Of a stretch of 13,222 nt of DNA, positions 4,874-12,668 are shown piece by piece. The position numbers were made by a program, and so were the translations under genes. This DNA is from an uncultured Senegalimassilia sp. GTDB taxonomy: Bacteria; Actinomycetota; Coriobacteriia; Coriobacteriales; Eggerthellaceae. The stretch lies in contig NZ_CAKTYH010000051.1 in NCBI RefSeq assembly GCF_934632265.1, forward strand, positions 1 to 13,222. The letters run 5' to 3'. The notes below the pieces were generated by a model. That model did not search any database and was not told where the DNA came from. It saw only the letters and a list, made by a program, of their open reading frames with translations. Within the stretch, counting starts at the first letter, position 1; every line of letters starts with the position of its first letter.

Positions 4874-5341
4874 ATGGCTGACAACTACATCCTTACCCCC
4901 GAGGGCAAGCAGCAGCTCGAAGAGGAGCTGCACTATCTGGAAACCGAGAAGCGCGCCGAGGTGGGCGAGCGCATCAAGGTTGCGCGCGAGTTCGGCGACA
5001 TCTCCGAGAACTCCGAGTACGACGACGCGAAAAACGAGCAGGGCATGCTCGAGGCGCGCATCGCCGAGATCACCCGCATCCTGGGCGAGGCCACCGTCGT
5101 GGCAACCCCGAAGCGCTCCAACTCCGTGCACATCGGCTCCACCGTCACCGTCGACATGGGCGGCCGTGAGCGTGTGTTCACCATCGTGGGCGCTGCCGAG
5201 GCCGACAGCCACGCCGGCAAGATCTCCAACGAGTCCCCGGTGGGCGCCGCGCTGCTGGCCCACAAGAAGGGCGACGAGATCGAGACCACCGGTCCTACCG
5301 GCCGCGTCATCAAGATGAAGATCGTCAACATCGAGCATTAA
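4874..5341 (+). CDS. greA: Transcription elongation factor GreA
   Basis: 155 residues, normal length. GreA enters the RNA polymerase secondary channel and stimulates cleavage of backtracked RNA. The N-terminal coiled coil (about 8-75) carries the tip motif GDISENSEYDDAK with the two acidic residues Asp42 and Glu45 needed for cleavage. The C-terminal FKBP-like domain (80-155) has SVHIGSTVTV and the signature ISNESPVGAALLAHKKGDEI. ATG 4874 is chosen because AGGTGA ends 5 nt upstream; an in-frame GTG at 4865 adds three residues but has no ribosome-binding site. The start lies 20 bp after a strong terminator, leaving almost no room for a separate promoter, though TATAGA (4856-4861) could give a nearly leaderless transcript. 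lysS follows 193 bp later. Confidence 0.97.
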   Translation: MADNYILTPEGKQQLEEELHYLETEKRAEVGERIKVAREFGDISENSEYDDAKNEQGMLEARIAEITRILGEATVVATPKRSNSVHIGSTVTVDMGGRERVFTIVGAAEADSHAGKISNESPVGAALLAHKKGDEIETTGPTGRVIKMKIVNIEH

Positions 5342-5347
5342 TCAGCA

Positions 5348-5387
5348 GGTTTCGCTTGCCTGTCGGCAAGCGAAACCGCTTGACGTT
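5348..5387 (+). terminator. Hairpin after greA
   Basis: A perfect 13-bp stem, GGTTTCGCTTGCC (5348-5360) with GGCAAGCGAAACC (5365-5377), loop TGTC, 6 bp after the greA stop. The T tract is poor (TTTT only at 5386-5389, after GCTTGACG). Probably ends greA. TTGACG (5380-5385) just after it looks like a -35, but no good -10 stands 17 bp downstream. The remaining stretch to lysS holds a small bulged hairpin (5431-5438 with 5444-5452) and nothing else I recognise. Confidence 0.65.
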
Positions 5388-5534
5388 TTCGGCTGGCTGC
5401 GGCACATCGCCTTTGCTTTCGATTCCGCGCGCATGGCCCTTTAGGCCTATGCCCGCTTGCTTCGGCCGAACCAGGCGCATCGCAGCCGCCTTTACCGACT
5501 CAACCAAATCCCTGTGTTTTAGAAGGGCTTTCCC

Positions 5535-7478
5535 ATGAGCAATACCCCTGAAGTTATCGAAGACGACCCCATCGAGGTGCGCAAGGCCAAGCGCCAGGCC
5601 ATGCTCGATGCGGGCCAGAACCCCTATGGCCATGCGTTCGGCTACAGCCACCATCTGGCCGAGCTCGAGCAGCTCTACGCGCACCTTGAGGACGGGGATT
5701 CCACCGAGGACCTGGTCAAGGTCGCCGGCCGCATCATGTCCAAGCGCGTTCAGGGCAAGATCGCCTTTCTGGGCCTGCGCGACGCCACGGGCGACATGCA
5801 GCTGTTCTGCCGCATCAACGAGCTGGGCGAAGAGGCCTTCGGCCGCCTGAAGGACCTTGATGTGGGCGACTGGATCGGCGTCGAGGGCGCTATGATGCGC
5901 ACGCGCCGCGGCCAGCTGTCCGTTGCCGTCTCGTCCTTCGAGCTGCTCAGCAAATCCATCCGCCCGCTGCCCGAGAAGTTCCACGGCCTGGCGGACAAGG
6001 AGACGCGTTACCGCCAGCGCTACGTCGACCTGGTCATGAACCCCGAGGTCAAGCAGGTCTTCGAGAAGCGCTTCAAGATCGTGGCCGCCATCCGCCGCTA
6101 TATGGAGGACCAGGGCTTCTACGAGGTGGAAACGCCGTTTCTGCATCCCATCCTGGGCGGCGCTAATGCAAAGCCGTTCGTCACGCACTTCAACGCGCTC
6201 GACCGCGACTACTTCCTGCGCATCGCCACCGAGCTGCCGCTCAAGCGCCTGCTCGTAGGCGGTTTCGAGAAGGTGTTCGAGATCGGCCGTCAGTTCCGCA
6301 ACGAGGGCATGGACCCGTACCACAACCCCGAGTTCACCACCATGGAGGCGTATCAGGCTTTCTCCGACCTCAACGGCATGATGGACCTCACCGAGGGCTT
6401 CATCAAGGCAGCCGCCGAAGCTGCTTGCGGCACGCTCAAGGTCAGCTACCAGGGCGTCGACATCGACCTGTCCGGCCAGTGGCCGCGCGAGACCATGTGC
6501 GGCTTGGCAACGCGCTACGCCGGCGAAGAGGTTTCCTTCGACCGCAGCCGCGAGGACCTGGTGGCCATCCTGGAGAGCAACGGCGGCCACGCCGAGGACG
6601 CATGGGGCAAGGGCAAGCTCATCTCCGAGATCTTCGAGGCCGTGGCCGAGGAGAAGCTCATCCAGCCCGTGTTCGTCACCGAACATCCGCTGGAGATCTC
6701 CCCGCTGGCCAAGAAGCTGCCGAACAATCCCGAGCTCACCGAGCGCTTCGAGCTGTTCATCTGCGGCCACGAGTACGCCAACGCCTTCAACGAGCTCAAC
6801 GACCCGGTCGACCAGGCCGAGCGCTTCCGCGCCCAGGTCGAGGCCAAGGATATGGGCGACGACGAGGCCATGGGTTACGACGCCGACTACATCCGCGCCC
6901 TCGAGTACGGCATGCCTCCGGCAGGCGGCGTGGGCATCGGCATCGACCGCCTGACCATGCTGCTCACCGATTCGCCCACCATCCGCGACGTGCTGCTGTT
7001 CCCGCATATGCGAGATGAGGCCCCTGCCGGCGCCAAGCCCGCCGCACGCCCGGCTGCCCCGGCCGAGCAGCCCGCTGAGGAGCCCATCGACTTCTCCAAG
7101 GTGGTCGTCGAGCCGCTGTTCGCCGACGAGGTGGACTTCGACACGTTCAGCAAGTCCGACTTCCGCGCCGTGAAGGTCAAGGAGTGCGTAGCCGTGCCGA
7201 AGAGCAAGAAGCTGCTGCAGTTCACGCTCGATGACGGCACCGGCACCGACCGCACCATCCTGTCCGGCATCCATGCGTACTACGAGCCGGAGGAGCTGGT
7301 AGGCCGCACGCTCGTCGCCATCACCAACCTGCCGCCGCGCAAGATGATGGGCATCGCCTCCTGCGGCATGCTGCTGTCGGCCGTGCACCAGGAGAAGATC
7401 GACGACGACACCACCGAGGAACGTCTGAACCTGCTCATGGTCTCCGACCGCATCCCGGCAGGCGCCAAGCTGTACTAA
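5535..7478 (+). CDS. lysS: Class II lysyl-tRNA synthetase with C-terminal tRNA-binding domain
   Basis: 647 residues against about 500 for a typical bacterial LysRS. It charges tRNA-Lys with lysine in the cytoplasm. The N-terminal anticodon-binding OB fold (about 60-140) has VAGRIMSKRVQGKIAFLGLRD; the catalytic domain follows with RYVDL (162-166), motif 2 FRNEGMDPYHNPEFTTME (254-271), HPLEISPLAK (384-393) and motif 3 GGVGIGIDRLTMLL (464-477). After FPH (489-491) there is an Ala/Pro-rich linker (about 495-517), then a second module (about 535-647): FDTFSKSDFRAVKVKECVAV, KLLQFTLDDG, LVAITNLPPRKMMGIASCGM and the SDRIPAGAKLY end. This module matches the Trbp111/EMAP-II-like tRNA-binding OB fold usually found at the end of methionyl-tRNA synthetase. 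AGAAGGG precedes ATG 5535 by 7 nt. The core identity is certain; the fused domain is recognised from motifs. Confidence 0.96.
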   Translation: MSNTPEVIEDDPIEVRKAKRQAMLDAGQNPYGHAFGYSHHLAELEQLYAHLEDGDSTEDLVKVAGRIMSKRVQGKIAFLGLRDATGDMQLFCRINELGEEAFGRLKDLDVGDWIGVEGAMMRTRRGQLSVAVSSFELLSKSIRPLPEKFHGLADKETRYRQRYVDLVMNPEVKQVFEKRFKIVAAIRRYMEDQGFYEVETPFLHPILGGANAKPFVTHFNALDRDYFLRIATELPLKRLLVGGFEKVFEIGRQFRNEGMDPYHNPEFTTMEAYQAFSDLNGMMDLTEGFIKAAAEAACGTLKVSYQGVDIDLSGQWPRETMCGLATRYAGEEVSFDRSREDLVAILESNGGHAEDAWGKGKLISEIFEAVAEEKLIQPVFVTEHPLEISPLAKKLPNNPELTERFELFICGHEYANAFNELNDPVDQAERFRAQVEAKDMGDDEAMGYDADYIRALEYGMPPAGGVGIGIDRLTMLLTDSPTIRDVLLFPHMRDEAPAGAKPAARPAAPAEQPAEEPIDFSKVVVEPLFADEVDFDTFSKSDFRAVKVKECVAVPKSKKLLQFTLDDGTGTDRTILSGIHAYYEPEELVGRTLVAITNLPPRKMMGIASCGMLLSAVHQEKIDDDTTEERLNLLMVSDRIPAGAKLY

Positions 7479-7503
7479 GCGGCGCATCTTATACCGTGAT
7501 TGC

Positions 7504-7541
7504 AAGAAGGTCCGCCTGGGTTAATCCAGGCGGACCTTCTT
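7504..7541. terminator. Bidirectional terminator between convergent genes
   Basis: A perfect 16-bp stem (7504-7519 with 7526-7541) with a GTTAAT loop, 25 bp after lysS and 56 bp beyond the stop of the convergent minus-strand gene. The arms begin AAGAAGG and end CCTTCTT, so either direction ends in a short T-rich run; it can serve both genes. Confidence 0.82.
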
Positions 7542-7597
7542 ACGTTCGGAGCTGTAGTTGGGCATCGCATACGGAAATCGTCCCGTTGCGGATGGCG

Positions 7598-8752
7598 TTA
7601 TGCCGTCGTTGCGGGTTGAATGGCCGCGTCGCCTTTCTCTTCGCCATCTTTTTCGGCGTCCACCTGCGCGAAATGCTCCATGGCAAGCGTTCGCACCGTC
7701 GAGATGACCGGCACGCCCAGAAGCACGCCCAGAAGGCCGAACAGCGACCCGCCGGCGATCACGGCCACGAACACCCAGATGCTCGGCAGGCCCACCGATT
7801 GCCCCACCACGTTCGGATAGATAAGGTGCCCCTCGATTTGCTGGAGGACCACCAAAAACACGATGAACTGCAGGGACTGCATGGGGTCTTGCGACAGGAT
7901 CATCGCAGCGCCCATGATGCCGCCGATCCACGCGCCGGCGAACGGGATGAGCGACGACACGCCCACGATAAGGCCGATGGAGGCAGCGTAGGGGAACTGC
8001 AGGATGGTGCCGCCGATGGCGCACAGGGCGCCCAAGATGACGGCCTCGATGCATTGCCCGCGGATGAAGCGCGAGAAGCAGTCGTTGGTGATGGCGCACG
8101 CGTGCAGCACGCGGCGGCGCAGGTCCTCGCCGGGGATGAAGCTGGCCGCGCGCATAGCGCCGGCGTGCACGCGGTCCTTGTCAAGCAGCAGGTACAGCGC
8201 GAACACCATGCCCAGCAAGATCGAAAGCGTCAGATGCGCCACCTCGCCGCTGGTCTGCGCCACGATGCGCAGCGCCTGATCGGTTCCGCCCATGGCATCT
8301 AGGGCCTTTTGCCCGATGGAGTTCCAGGTTGCATCGTCCAGAAGGGGGATGGCCTGCGCACCGGGAAGGTTCGCGATGGCCTGCGATGCCATGGCCGCGG
8401 CCTCCGATATGCCGGTGATGATGGCGGCGCCCACGGATTTGAACTCGCCGCCCACGAACGTGGCCAGCGCCGCAAGCGCCAAGGTAACGGCGGCGATGGC
8501 CAAGATGACGCAGATGGGGCGCCGTGTTTTCGCCGCAAGCTCGCTGTTCGAGCGCGGAAACCACCGGGACTCGAGCGCCGCCGCTATGAAGTTGAGCAGG
8601 TATGCCAGCACCGCGCCGATGGCCAAGGGCTCAAGGGCTGACCAGACGGTTGAGAAGATGGAGCAGAGGCCGTCGAATCGGGCGACGGCAAGCGCCGCCA
8701 CGGCAAGGGCGGCGACAAGGATAAGGGCGTAACGTACGGTGTGCCTGTTCAT
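7598..8752 (-). CDS. AI-2E family (TqsA/PerM-type) membrane transporter
   Basis: 384 residues with many hydrophobic helices (about 7-24, 37-60, 79-100, 172-190, 233-285, 293-310, 324-352). The family (PF01594) includes E. coli TqsA, linked to autoinducer-2 export, and other members with different roles such as ion antiport, so the substrate here cannot be told. Family hallmarks are VSSLIPFAGAWIGGI (265-279), QQIEGHLIYPNVVGQSVGLP (304-323) and the GGSLFGLLGVLLGVP segment (334-348). The ATG at 8752 has AGGA 4 nt upstream in its own orientation. The tail after residue 360 is hydrophilic. It is transcribed alone, convergent with lysS and divergent from clpC. Family call firm; function open. Confidence 0.88.
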   Translation of the reverse strand: MNRHTVRYALILVAALAVAALAVARFDGLCSIFSTVWSALEPLAIGAVLAYLLNFIAAALESRWFPRSNSELAAKTRRPICVILAIAAVTLALAALATFVGGEFKSVGAAIITGISEAAAMASQAIANLPGAQAIPLLDDATWNSIGQKALDAMGGTDQALRIVAQTSGEVAHLTLSILLGMVFALYLLLDKDRVHAGAMRAASFIPGEDLRRRVLHACAITNDCFSRFIRGQCIEAVILGALCAIGGTILQFPYAASIGLIVGVSSLIPFAGAWIGGIMGAAMILSQDPMQSLQFIVFLVVLQQIEGHLIYPNVVGQSVGLPSIWVFVAVIAGGSLFGLLGVLLGVPVISTVRTLAMEHFAQVDAEKDGEEKGDAAIQPATTA

Positions 8753-8805
8753 GCGGTCCTGTCGGTTGAAGGGGGATGGGCTGCGCTGTTGCGCGTTTCG
8801 CTATC

Positions 8806-8829
8806 AGTATAAGCGTGTGCGGCGGTCAA
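8806..8829 (-). promoter_or_regulatory. Promoter candidate for the AI-2E gene
   Basis: On the minus strand TATACT (8811-8806) is one mismatch from the -10 consensus, about 55 bp before the start codon. TTGACC (8829-8824) looks like a -35 but sits only 12 bp away; with a standard 17-bp spacer it would pair with TGATAG instead. Which combination is used is unclear. Confidence 0.4.
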
Positions 8830-8977
8830 GGCGCTGCGCTTGCGCGCTTGTCGACCTTTCGTGAAGAACCGCTTGCGAAATCCGGGTGAAAAGGGGCAAA
8901 AGAGGTCTAAAGGCGCTTCCGGTGTGTGCGGATTGCACGTAGCAGAGGCACCGGGCGCTGTGCGGCTCCGGGCTACC

Positions 8978-9000
8978 TTATTATGTATACGATACGTAAA
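8978..9000 (+). promoter_or_regulatory. AT-rich promoter core for clpC
   Basis: TTATTATGTATACGATACGT lies in an otherwise GC-rich spacer just before the CIRCE element. TATTAT (8979-8984) and TATACG (8986-8991) are both -10-like; no clear -35 is seen. A start near 8990-9000 would place CIRCE at the beginning of the transcript, its usual position. TTGACG inside the CIRCE spacer (9016-9021) is a -35-like match but lacks a matching -10. Confidence 0.4.
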
Positions 9001-9004
9001 CGGC

Positions 9005-9031
9005 TTAGCAGTCCATTGACGGGAGTGCTAA
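9005..9031 (+). promoter_or_regulatory. CIRCE operator (HrcA-binding site) upstream of clpC
   Basis: TTAGCAGTC (9005-9013), 9-nt spacer, GAGTGCTAA (9023-9031). The established CIRCE consensus is TTAGCACTC-N9-GAGTGCTAA; the right arm is perfect, the left differs at one base, and the spacer is exactly 9. HrcA repressor bound here would lower clpC expression until heat or misfolded protein titrates GroEL. It sits 47 bp before the clpC start codon. Confidence 0.92.
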
Positions 9032-9078
9032 CATGAACAACCGAGACCATAATCATATGCCGCGAGAATCGAGGCTTC

Positions 9079-11652
9079 ATGTCATTTGAGAAGTTCACGG
9101 ACAAGGCGCGCAAGGTGCTCGTCTTGGCCCAGGACGAGGCACGCGCCCTGCATCAGCCCTATGTGGGCACCGAGCATATCCTGCTGGGCCTCATCCAGGA
9201 AAAGGACGGCCTTGCCGCCCAGGCCCTTGAGCGCCTGGGGGTGGCCTACGACGCCGTGGTGAAGGGCATCCGCGAGGTGGCCTCCATCGACGAGGGCACC
9301 GACGTGTCCGGCCACCTTTCGTTCACCCCGCGCGTCAAGCGCGTGCTCGAGAACAGCCTGCGCGAGGCTATGCAGATGGGGCAGAGCTACATCTCCACCG
9401 AGCACCTGCTGCTCGGCATCGTGCGTGAGAACGAGGGCACGGCGCTCGACGTGCTTTCGCGCCTGGGCGTGAAGGGCGACGATGTGCGCACCGCGCTCAA
9501 CGATCTGGTGGGCCAAAGCCCCGTGTACGCGGGCCGCAACCCCTTCGAGGCGGCCGGCACCGTGCCCGACAGTGCGCTGAAGGAGTTCGGCACCGACCTT
9601 ACGCAGAAGGCGCGCGACGGCAAGCTCGACCCGGTCATCGGCCGCGCCGGCGAGATCGAGCGCGTCATGCAGATCCTCTCCCGCCGCCAGAAGAACAACC
9701 CGCTGCTCATCGGCGAGCCCGGCGTCGGCAAGACCGCCGTCGCCGAGGGCTTGGCGCAGCTCATCGTGTCCAACCAGGTTCCCGACATCCTGCGCGGCAA
9801 GCGCCTGCTCACGCTTGACGTGTCCGCCCTTGTGGCCGGCAGCAAGTATCGCGGCGAGTTCGAGGACCGCTTGAAGAAATGCATCAAGGAGGTCAAGGAC
9901 GCCGGCGACATCATCTTGTTCATCGACGAGATGCACACGCTTATCGGCGCCGGCTCGGCAGAGGGCTCCATTGACGCCGCCGCCATCCTCAAGCCGCCGC
10001 TGTCGCGCGGCGAGATCCAGGTCATCGGCGCCACCACCATCGACGAATATCGCAAGCACCTGGAGAAGGACAGCGCCCTCGAGCGCCGCTTCCAGCCCAT
10101 CACCGTCGGCGAGCCCAACGAGGAGCAGGCGCTTCGCATCATGGAGGGCCTGCGCGACCGCTACGAGGCGCATCATCAGGTGCATTTCACCGATGAGGCG
10201 CTTCAGGCAGCTGTCACGCTGTCCGATCGCTATATCCAGGACCGCTTCTTGCCCGATAAGGCCATCGACGTCATGGACGAGGCCGGCGCCCGCATGCGCA
10301 TCCGCAACATGACCCTGCCCGACGAGCTGCGCGAGATGGACGATAAGCTGCGCCAGATCCGCTCCGATAAGGACAAGGCCATCGCCGAGCAGGACTTCGA
10401 GCGCGCCGCCAAGCTGCGCGACCAGGAGTCCGCTGTCAAAGGCGAGCGCGCCGCGGCCGAGAAGAAGTGGGCCGAGGATTCCCAGAAATCGGTGCATCAG
10501 GTAACCGCGCAGGACATCGCCGACGTCGTCTCCATGACCACCGGCGTGCCCGTATCCAACCTCACCGAGGCCGAAACCGAGAAGCTGCTGCGCATGGAGG
10601 GCGTGCTGCACGAGCGCGTCATCGGCCAGGAAGAGGCCGTCACCGCGCTGTCGAAGGCCATCCGCCGCAGCCGTGCCGGCTTGAAGGACCCCAAGCGCCC
10701 TGCCGGCAGCTTCATCTTCCTGGGCCCGTCGGGCGTGGGCAAGACCGAGCTGTCCAAGGCGCTCGCCGAGTTCCTGTTCAGCTCCGAGGACGCGCTCATC
10801 AGCTTCGACATGTCCGAGTATATGGAGAAGCACTCCGTCAGCCGCCTGGTCGGCTCGCCTCCGGGCTACGTGGGCTTCGACGAGGGCGGCCAGCTCACCA
10901 AGGCCGTGCGTCAGCGCCCGTATTCGGTGGTGCTGTTCGACGAGATCGAGAAGGCGCACCCGGACGTGTTCAACATCCTGCTGCAGATCTTGGAGGAAGG
11001 CCGTCTGACCGACGCCCAGGGCCGCACGGTGGATTTCCGCAACACGGTCATCATCATGACGTCCAACGTCGGCGCCCGCGAGATCTCCGCGCCCACCACG
11101 CTCGGCTTCAGCCCCGAGGGCAAGGCCGGGCTTTCCGACAAGGAGATCAAGTCCCGCGTCATGGGCGAGGTGAAGAAGCTGTTCAGGCCCGAGTTCTTGA
11201 ACCGCATCGATGAGATCATCGTGTTCAAGTCCTTGACGCAGGAGCAGATCGTCGAGATCGCCAAGCTCATGGTGGCCGACCTGCGCGAGCGCCTGATCGC
11301 CCAGAACATGACCATCAATCTTACCGATGACGCCTACAAGCTCATCGCGAAGGAAGGCACCGATGCCGCCTATGGCGCCCGCCCGCTGCGCCGCGCCATC
11401 CAGCGCCTGCTGGAAGATCCGCTGTCCGAAGAGCTGCTTGAGGGCAAGTGGACGTCCGGTTCGGTCATCCAGGCAAACGTTTCCGAGGACGGCGAGAGCC
11501 TTGCGTTCGTTCCCGGAACGGGTTCCATCCCCGCGCCGCGCAAGCACGATAACATCGCGCGCGATGCCGAGCTTCTGCTCACCAACTTCGACCTGGGCCA
11601 TGCCGGCGTCTCCGGCTCGGGCGGATCGGCAAGCGGCGGTGCCGCGGACTAA
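9079..11652 (+). CDS. clpC: ATP-dependent Clp protease ATPase subunit ClpC
   Basis: 857 residues. ClpC is a hexameric AAA+ unfoldase that feeds substrates to ClpP. In order: two Clp N-terminal repeats (about 5-145, each with a TEHxLLG motif), AAA+ D1 (Walker A GEPGVGKT 212-219, Walker B LFIDE 280-284, pore loop KYRG 256-259, ERRF 335-338), a middle/UVR-type coiled coil (about 410-465), AAA+ D2 (Walker A GPSGVGKT 549-556, Walker B VVLFDE 617-622, pore loop GYVG 596-599), a ClpP-docking LGF tripeptide (675-677), and a C-terminal D2-small domain. The middle domain plus LGF loop separate it from ClpB. The final 15 residues are Gly/Ser/Ala-rich. GAGG lies 5 nt before ATG 9079. Unlike Bacillus, no ctsR-mcsA-mcsB precedes it; a CIRCE site does. 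Confidence 0.97.
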   Translation: MSFEKFTDKARKVLVLAQDEARALHQPYVGTEHILLGLIQEKDGLAAQALERLGVAYDAVVKGIREVASIDEGTDVSGHLSFTPRVKRVLENSLREAMQMGQSYISTEHLLLGIVRENEGTALDVLSRLGVKGDDVRTALNDLVGQSPVYAGRNPFEAAGTVPDSALKEFGTDLTQKARDGKLDPVIGRAGEIERVMQILSRRQKNNPLLIGEPGVGKTAVAEGLAQLIVSNQVPDILRGKRLLTLDVSALVAGSKYRGEFEDRLKKCIKEVKDAGDIILFIDEMHTLIGAGSAEGSIDAAAILKPPLSRGEIQVIGATTIDEYRKHLEKDSALERRFQPITVGEPNEEQALRIMEGLRDRYEAHHQVHFTDEALQAAVTLSDRYIQDRFLPDKAIDVMDEAGARMRIRNMTLPDELREMDDKLRQIRSDKDKAIAEQDFERAAKLRDQESAVKGERAAAEKKWAEDSQKSVHQVTAQDIADVVSMTTGVPVSNLTEAETEKLLRMEGVLHERVIGQEEAVTALSKAIRRSRAGLKDPKRPAGSFIFLGPSGVGKTELSKALAEFLFSSEDALISFDMSEYMEKHSVSRLVGSPPGYVGFDEGGQLTKAVRQRPYSVVLFDEIEKAHPDVFNILLQILEEGRLTDAQGRTVDFRNTVIIMTSNVGAREISAPTTLGFSPEGKAGLSDKEIKSRVMGEVKKLFRPEFLNRIDEIIVFKSLTQEQIVEIAKLMVADLRERLIAQNMTINLTDDAYKLIAKEGTDAAYGARPLRRAIQRLLEDPLSEELLEGKWTSGSVIQANVSEDGESLAFVPGTGSIPAPRKHDNIARDAELLLTNFDLGHAGVSGSGGSASGGAAD

Positions 11653-11686
11653 GGCCAGGCCGCTTCCGCTGCGCTTTGCTTGGGCC

Positions 11687-11739
11687 GGCAGGCACGCCTG
11701 CCACGCGCTCTTTTTTCATGCAGCGCGTAGCGTGCCTGC
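11687..11739 (+). terminator. Terminator region after clpC with alternative pairings
   Basis: A local stem GGCAGG (11687-11692) with CCTGCC (11697-11702) is followed 8 nt later by TTTTTT (11711-11716). The same left arm, as GCAGGCACGC (11688-11697), also pairs perfectly with GCGTGCCTGC (11730-11739), stacking on an inner 7-bp stem (11703-11709 with 11722-11728) that puts the T run in a loop. The two folds exclude each other. Likely the end of the clpC transcript; regulated readthrough into ispD is possible. Confidence 0.55.
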
Positions 11740-11758
11740 GAAAACGCGGCAGTTGCTT

Positions 11759-11764
11759 TAGAAT
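11759..11764 (+). promoter_or_regulatory. -10-like TAGAAT before ispD
   Basis: TAGAAT has one mismatch from TATAAT and lies 56 bp before the ispD start. No good -35 is seen 17 bp upstream. A start near 11771 would put the following hairpin at the very 5' end of the mRNA. Confidence 0.4.
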
Positions 11765-11768
11765 GGAA

Positions 11769-11801
11769 GGCGGTCCCGAAAGGGGCCGCCTCATTTGTTT
11801 T
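11769..11801 (+). terminator. GAAA-capped hairpin and T-rich run before ispD
   Basis: A 9-bp stem (11769-11777 with 11782-11790, one T-G wobble) closed by a GAAA tetraloop, then TCATTTGTTTT. It has terminator shape, but lies 19 bp before the ispD ribosome-binding region. It may be a second clpC terminator, an attenuator, or a 5' UTR stabilising hairpin if the TAGAAT promoter is used. Confidence 0.45.
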
Positions 11802-11819
11802 CGACGGAAAGAGGAAACC

Positions 11820-12668
11820 ATGCCCAAGACCGTTGACCCGGTGTTCTCGTCCTCGGTGCTCGCCGCAGCCGATCTGGCCACGGCGCTCGACATCGATGCG
11901 CTCGCGCAATCCATGGCAGGCCTCGAGGGCAAGGTCGACAAGAACCCGAAGACGGCGGCCATCATCTTGGCCGGCGGCACGGGCGAGCGTTTCGGCAAGG
12001 AGGGCGGCAAGCAGCTGGTGGAAATCGGCGGCAAGCCGATCCTCACCTGGTCGGCCGAGGCCTTCGACGCCGTGGGCGATATCGGCCTCATCGTCATCGT
12101 CTGCCCGGCCGAGCGTCAGGCGGAATACCTGAGCAAGGCCGTCGACCCCTTCCCGTTCGCCACGCCCATCGTGGTTGCCCCGGCGGGCTCCACGCGTCAG
12201 GAGTCGGCGTTTTCGGGGCTTGAGCTGGTGCCCGAGGAGTTCGAGTACGTCGTCATGCACGACGGCGCGCGCCCGCTCATCTCGCCCGATCTTATCGCCC
12301 ATACCATCGCCACGCTCAAGGGCAACATCGACGCCGACGGCGCGGTGGTGGCCCATCCCGCCATCGACACGCTCAAGGTGGTGGAGAACGGCGTTATCGT
12401 CGGCACGCCCGATCGCAGCGTGTTCTGGAACGCGCAAACCCCGCAGGTCTTCCGCGCGGGCATCTATCGCCGCGCGCACGCCTCGGCGCTTTCCGACGGC
12501 TTCGTCGGCACCGACGACAGCTCGCTGATCGAGCGTCTCGGCGGCCGCGTCCTTGTGGTGGAGGGCAAGCGCGACAACATCAAGCTCACCGTGCCGGAAG
12601 ATTACCTCATGCTCGTGGCCGCCGTGCGCGAGCGTTATCTCAAGCAGAAAGGCGAGCAGGAGCAATGA
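11820..12668 (+). CDS. ispD: 2-C-methyl-D-erythritol 4-phosphate cytidylyltransferase
   Basis: 282 residues; the family is usually about 230. It joins CTP and MEP to give CDP-ME in the MEP isoprenoid pathway. The nucleotide-binding start [14 protein letters not shown] (46-59) is followed by [14 protein letters not shown] (62-75), the catalytic-loop segment [11 protein letters not shown] (124-134), [10 protein letters not shown] (146-155), the NAQTPQVFR segment (204-212) and [14 protein letters not shown] (231-244). The first 43 residues form an extra segment with no family match. ATG 11820 is supported by GAGGAAACC immediately upstream, so the extension appears real; a later start lacks a comparable ribosome-binding site. 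The stop overlaps the ispF start as ATGA. Confidence 0.95.
   Translation: MPKTVDPVFSSSVLAAADLATALDIDALAQSMAGLEGKVDKNPKTAAIILAGGTGERFGKEGGKQLVEIGGKPILTWSAEAFDAVGDIGLIVIVCPAERQAEYLSKAVDPFPFATPIVVAPAGSTRQESAFSGLELVPEEFEYVVMHDGARPLISPDLIAHTIATLKGNIDADGAVVAHPAIDTLKVVENGVIVGTPDRSVFWNAQTPQVFRAGIYRRAHASALSDGFVGTDDSSLIERLGGRVLVVEGKRDNIKLTVPEDYLMLVAAVRERYLKQKGEQEQ

Larger units (their letters stand above)
8753..9078. other. 326-bp divergent regulatory region
   Basis: No gene is supported between the transporter and clpC. The part near the transporter carries its promoter candidate (8806-8829); the part near clpC carries an AT-rich promoter core (8978-9000) and the CIRCE operator (9005-9031). I saw no CtsR-type tandem GGTCAAA heptads and no HAIR-type HspR site. 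The middle (about 8835-8970) holds only short GC-rich repeats. Confidence 0.6.

Noticed and set aside
5342..5534. A T-box or other riboswitch in the lysS leader
   Set aside because: I looked for a T-box-like conserved core and specifier stem before lysS and saw neither; only the greA hairpin and a small bulged stem are present.
5325..7505. A 726-codon minus-strand open frame opposite lysS
   Set aside because: Same codon-bias effect; the composition is rich in His, Gly, Asp and Leu with no motifs, and the plus strand is a clear LysRS.
7496..8302. A 268-codon plus-strand frame opposite the AI-2E gene
   Set aside because: It begins inside the lysS terminator and reads His/Arg/Asp-rich sequence without hydrophobic structure; the minus strand gives a proper membrane protein.
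8753..9078. CtsR or HspR operator upstream of clpC
   Set aside because: GGTCAA (8824) and AGGTCTAAAGG (about 8903) vaguely resemble half a CtsR heptad but are not tandem repeats; no CTTGAGT-type HAIR inverted repeat was found.
9033..9089. An 18-codon ORF ([18 protein letters not shown]) starting just after CIRCE and overlapping the clpC start
   Set aside because: GGGAG lies upstream at workable spacing, but that sequence belongs to the CIRCE right arm, so the match is explained otherwise. There is no support beyond length chance.
9082..11601. An 839-codon open frame on the minus strand opposite clpC
   Set aside because: It mirrors clpC almost exactly and its translation has no recognisable domain. 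Long antisense frames arise from GC-rich third positions in a strongly biased gene; the sense strand encodes an unmistakable ClpC.
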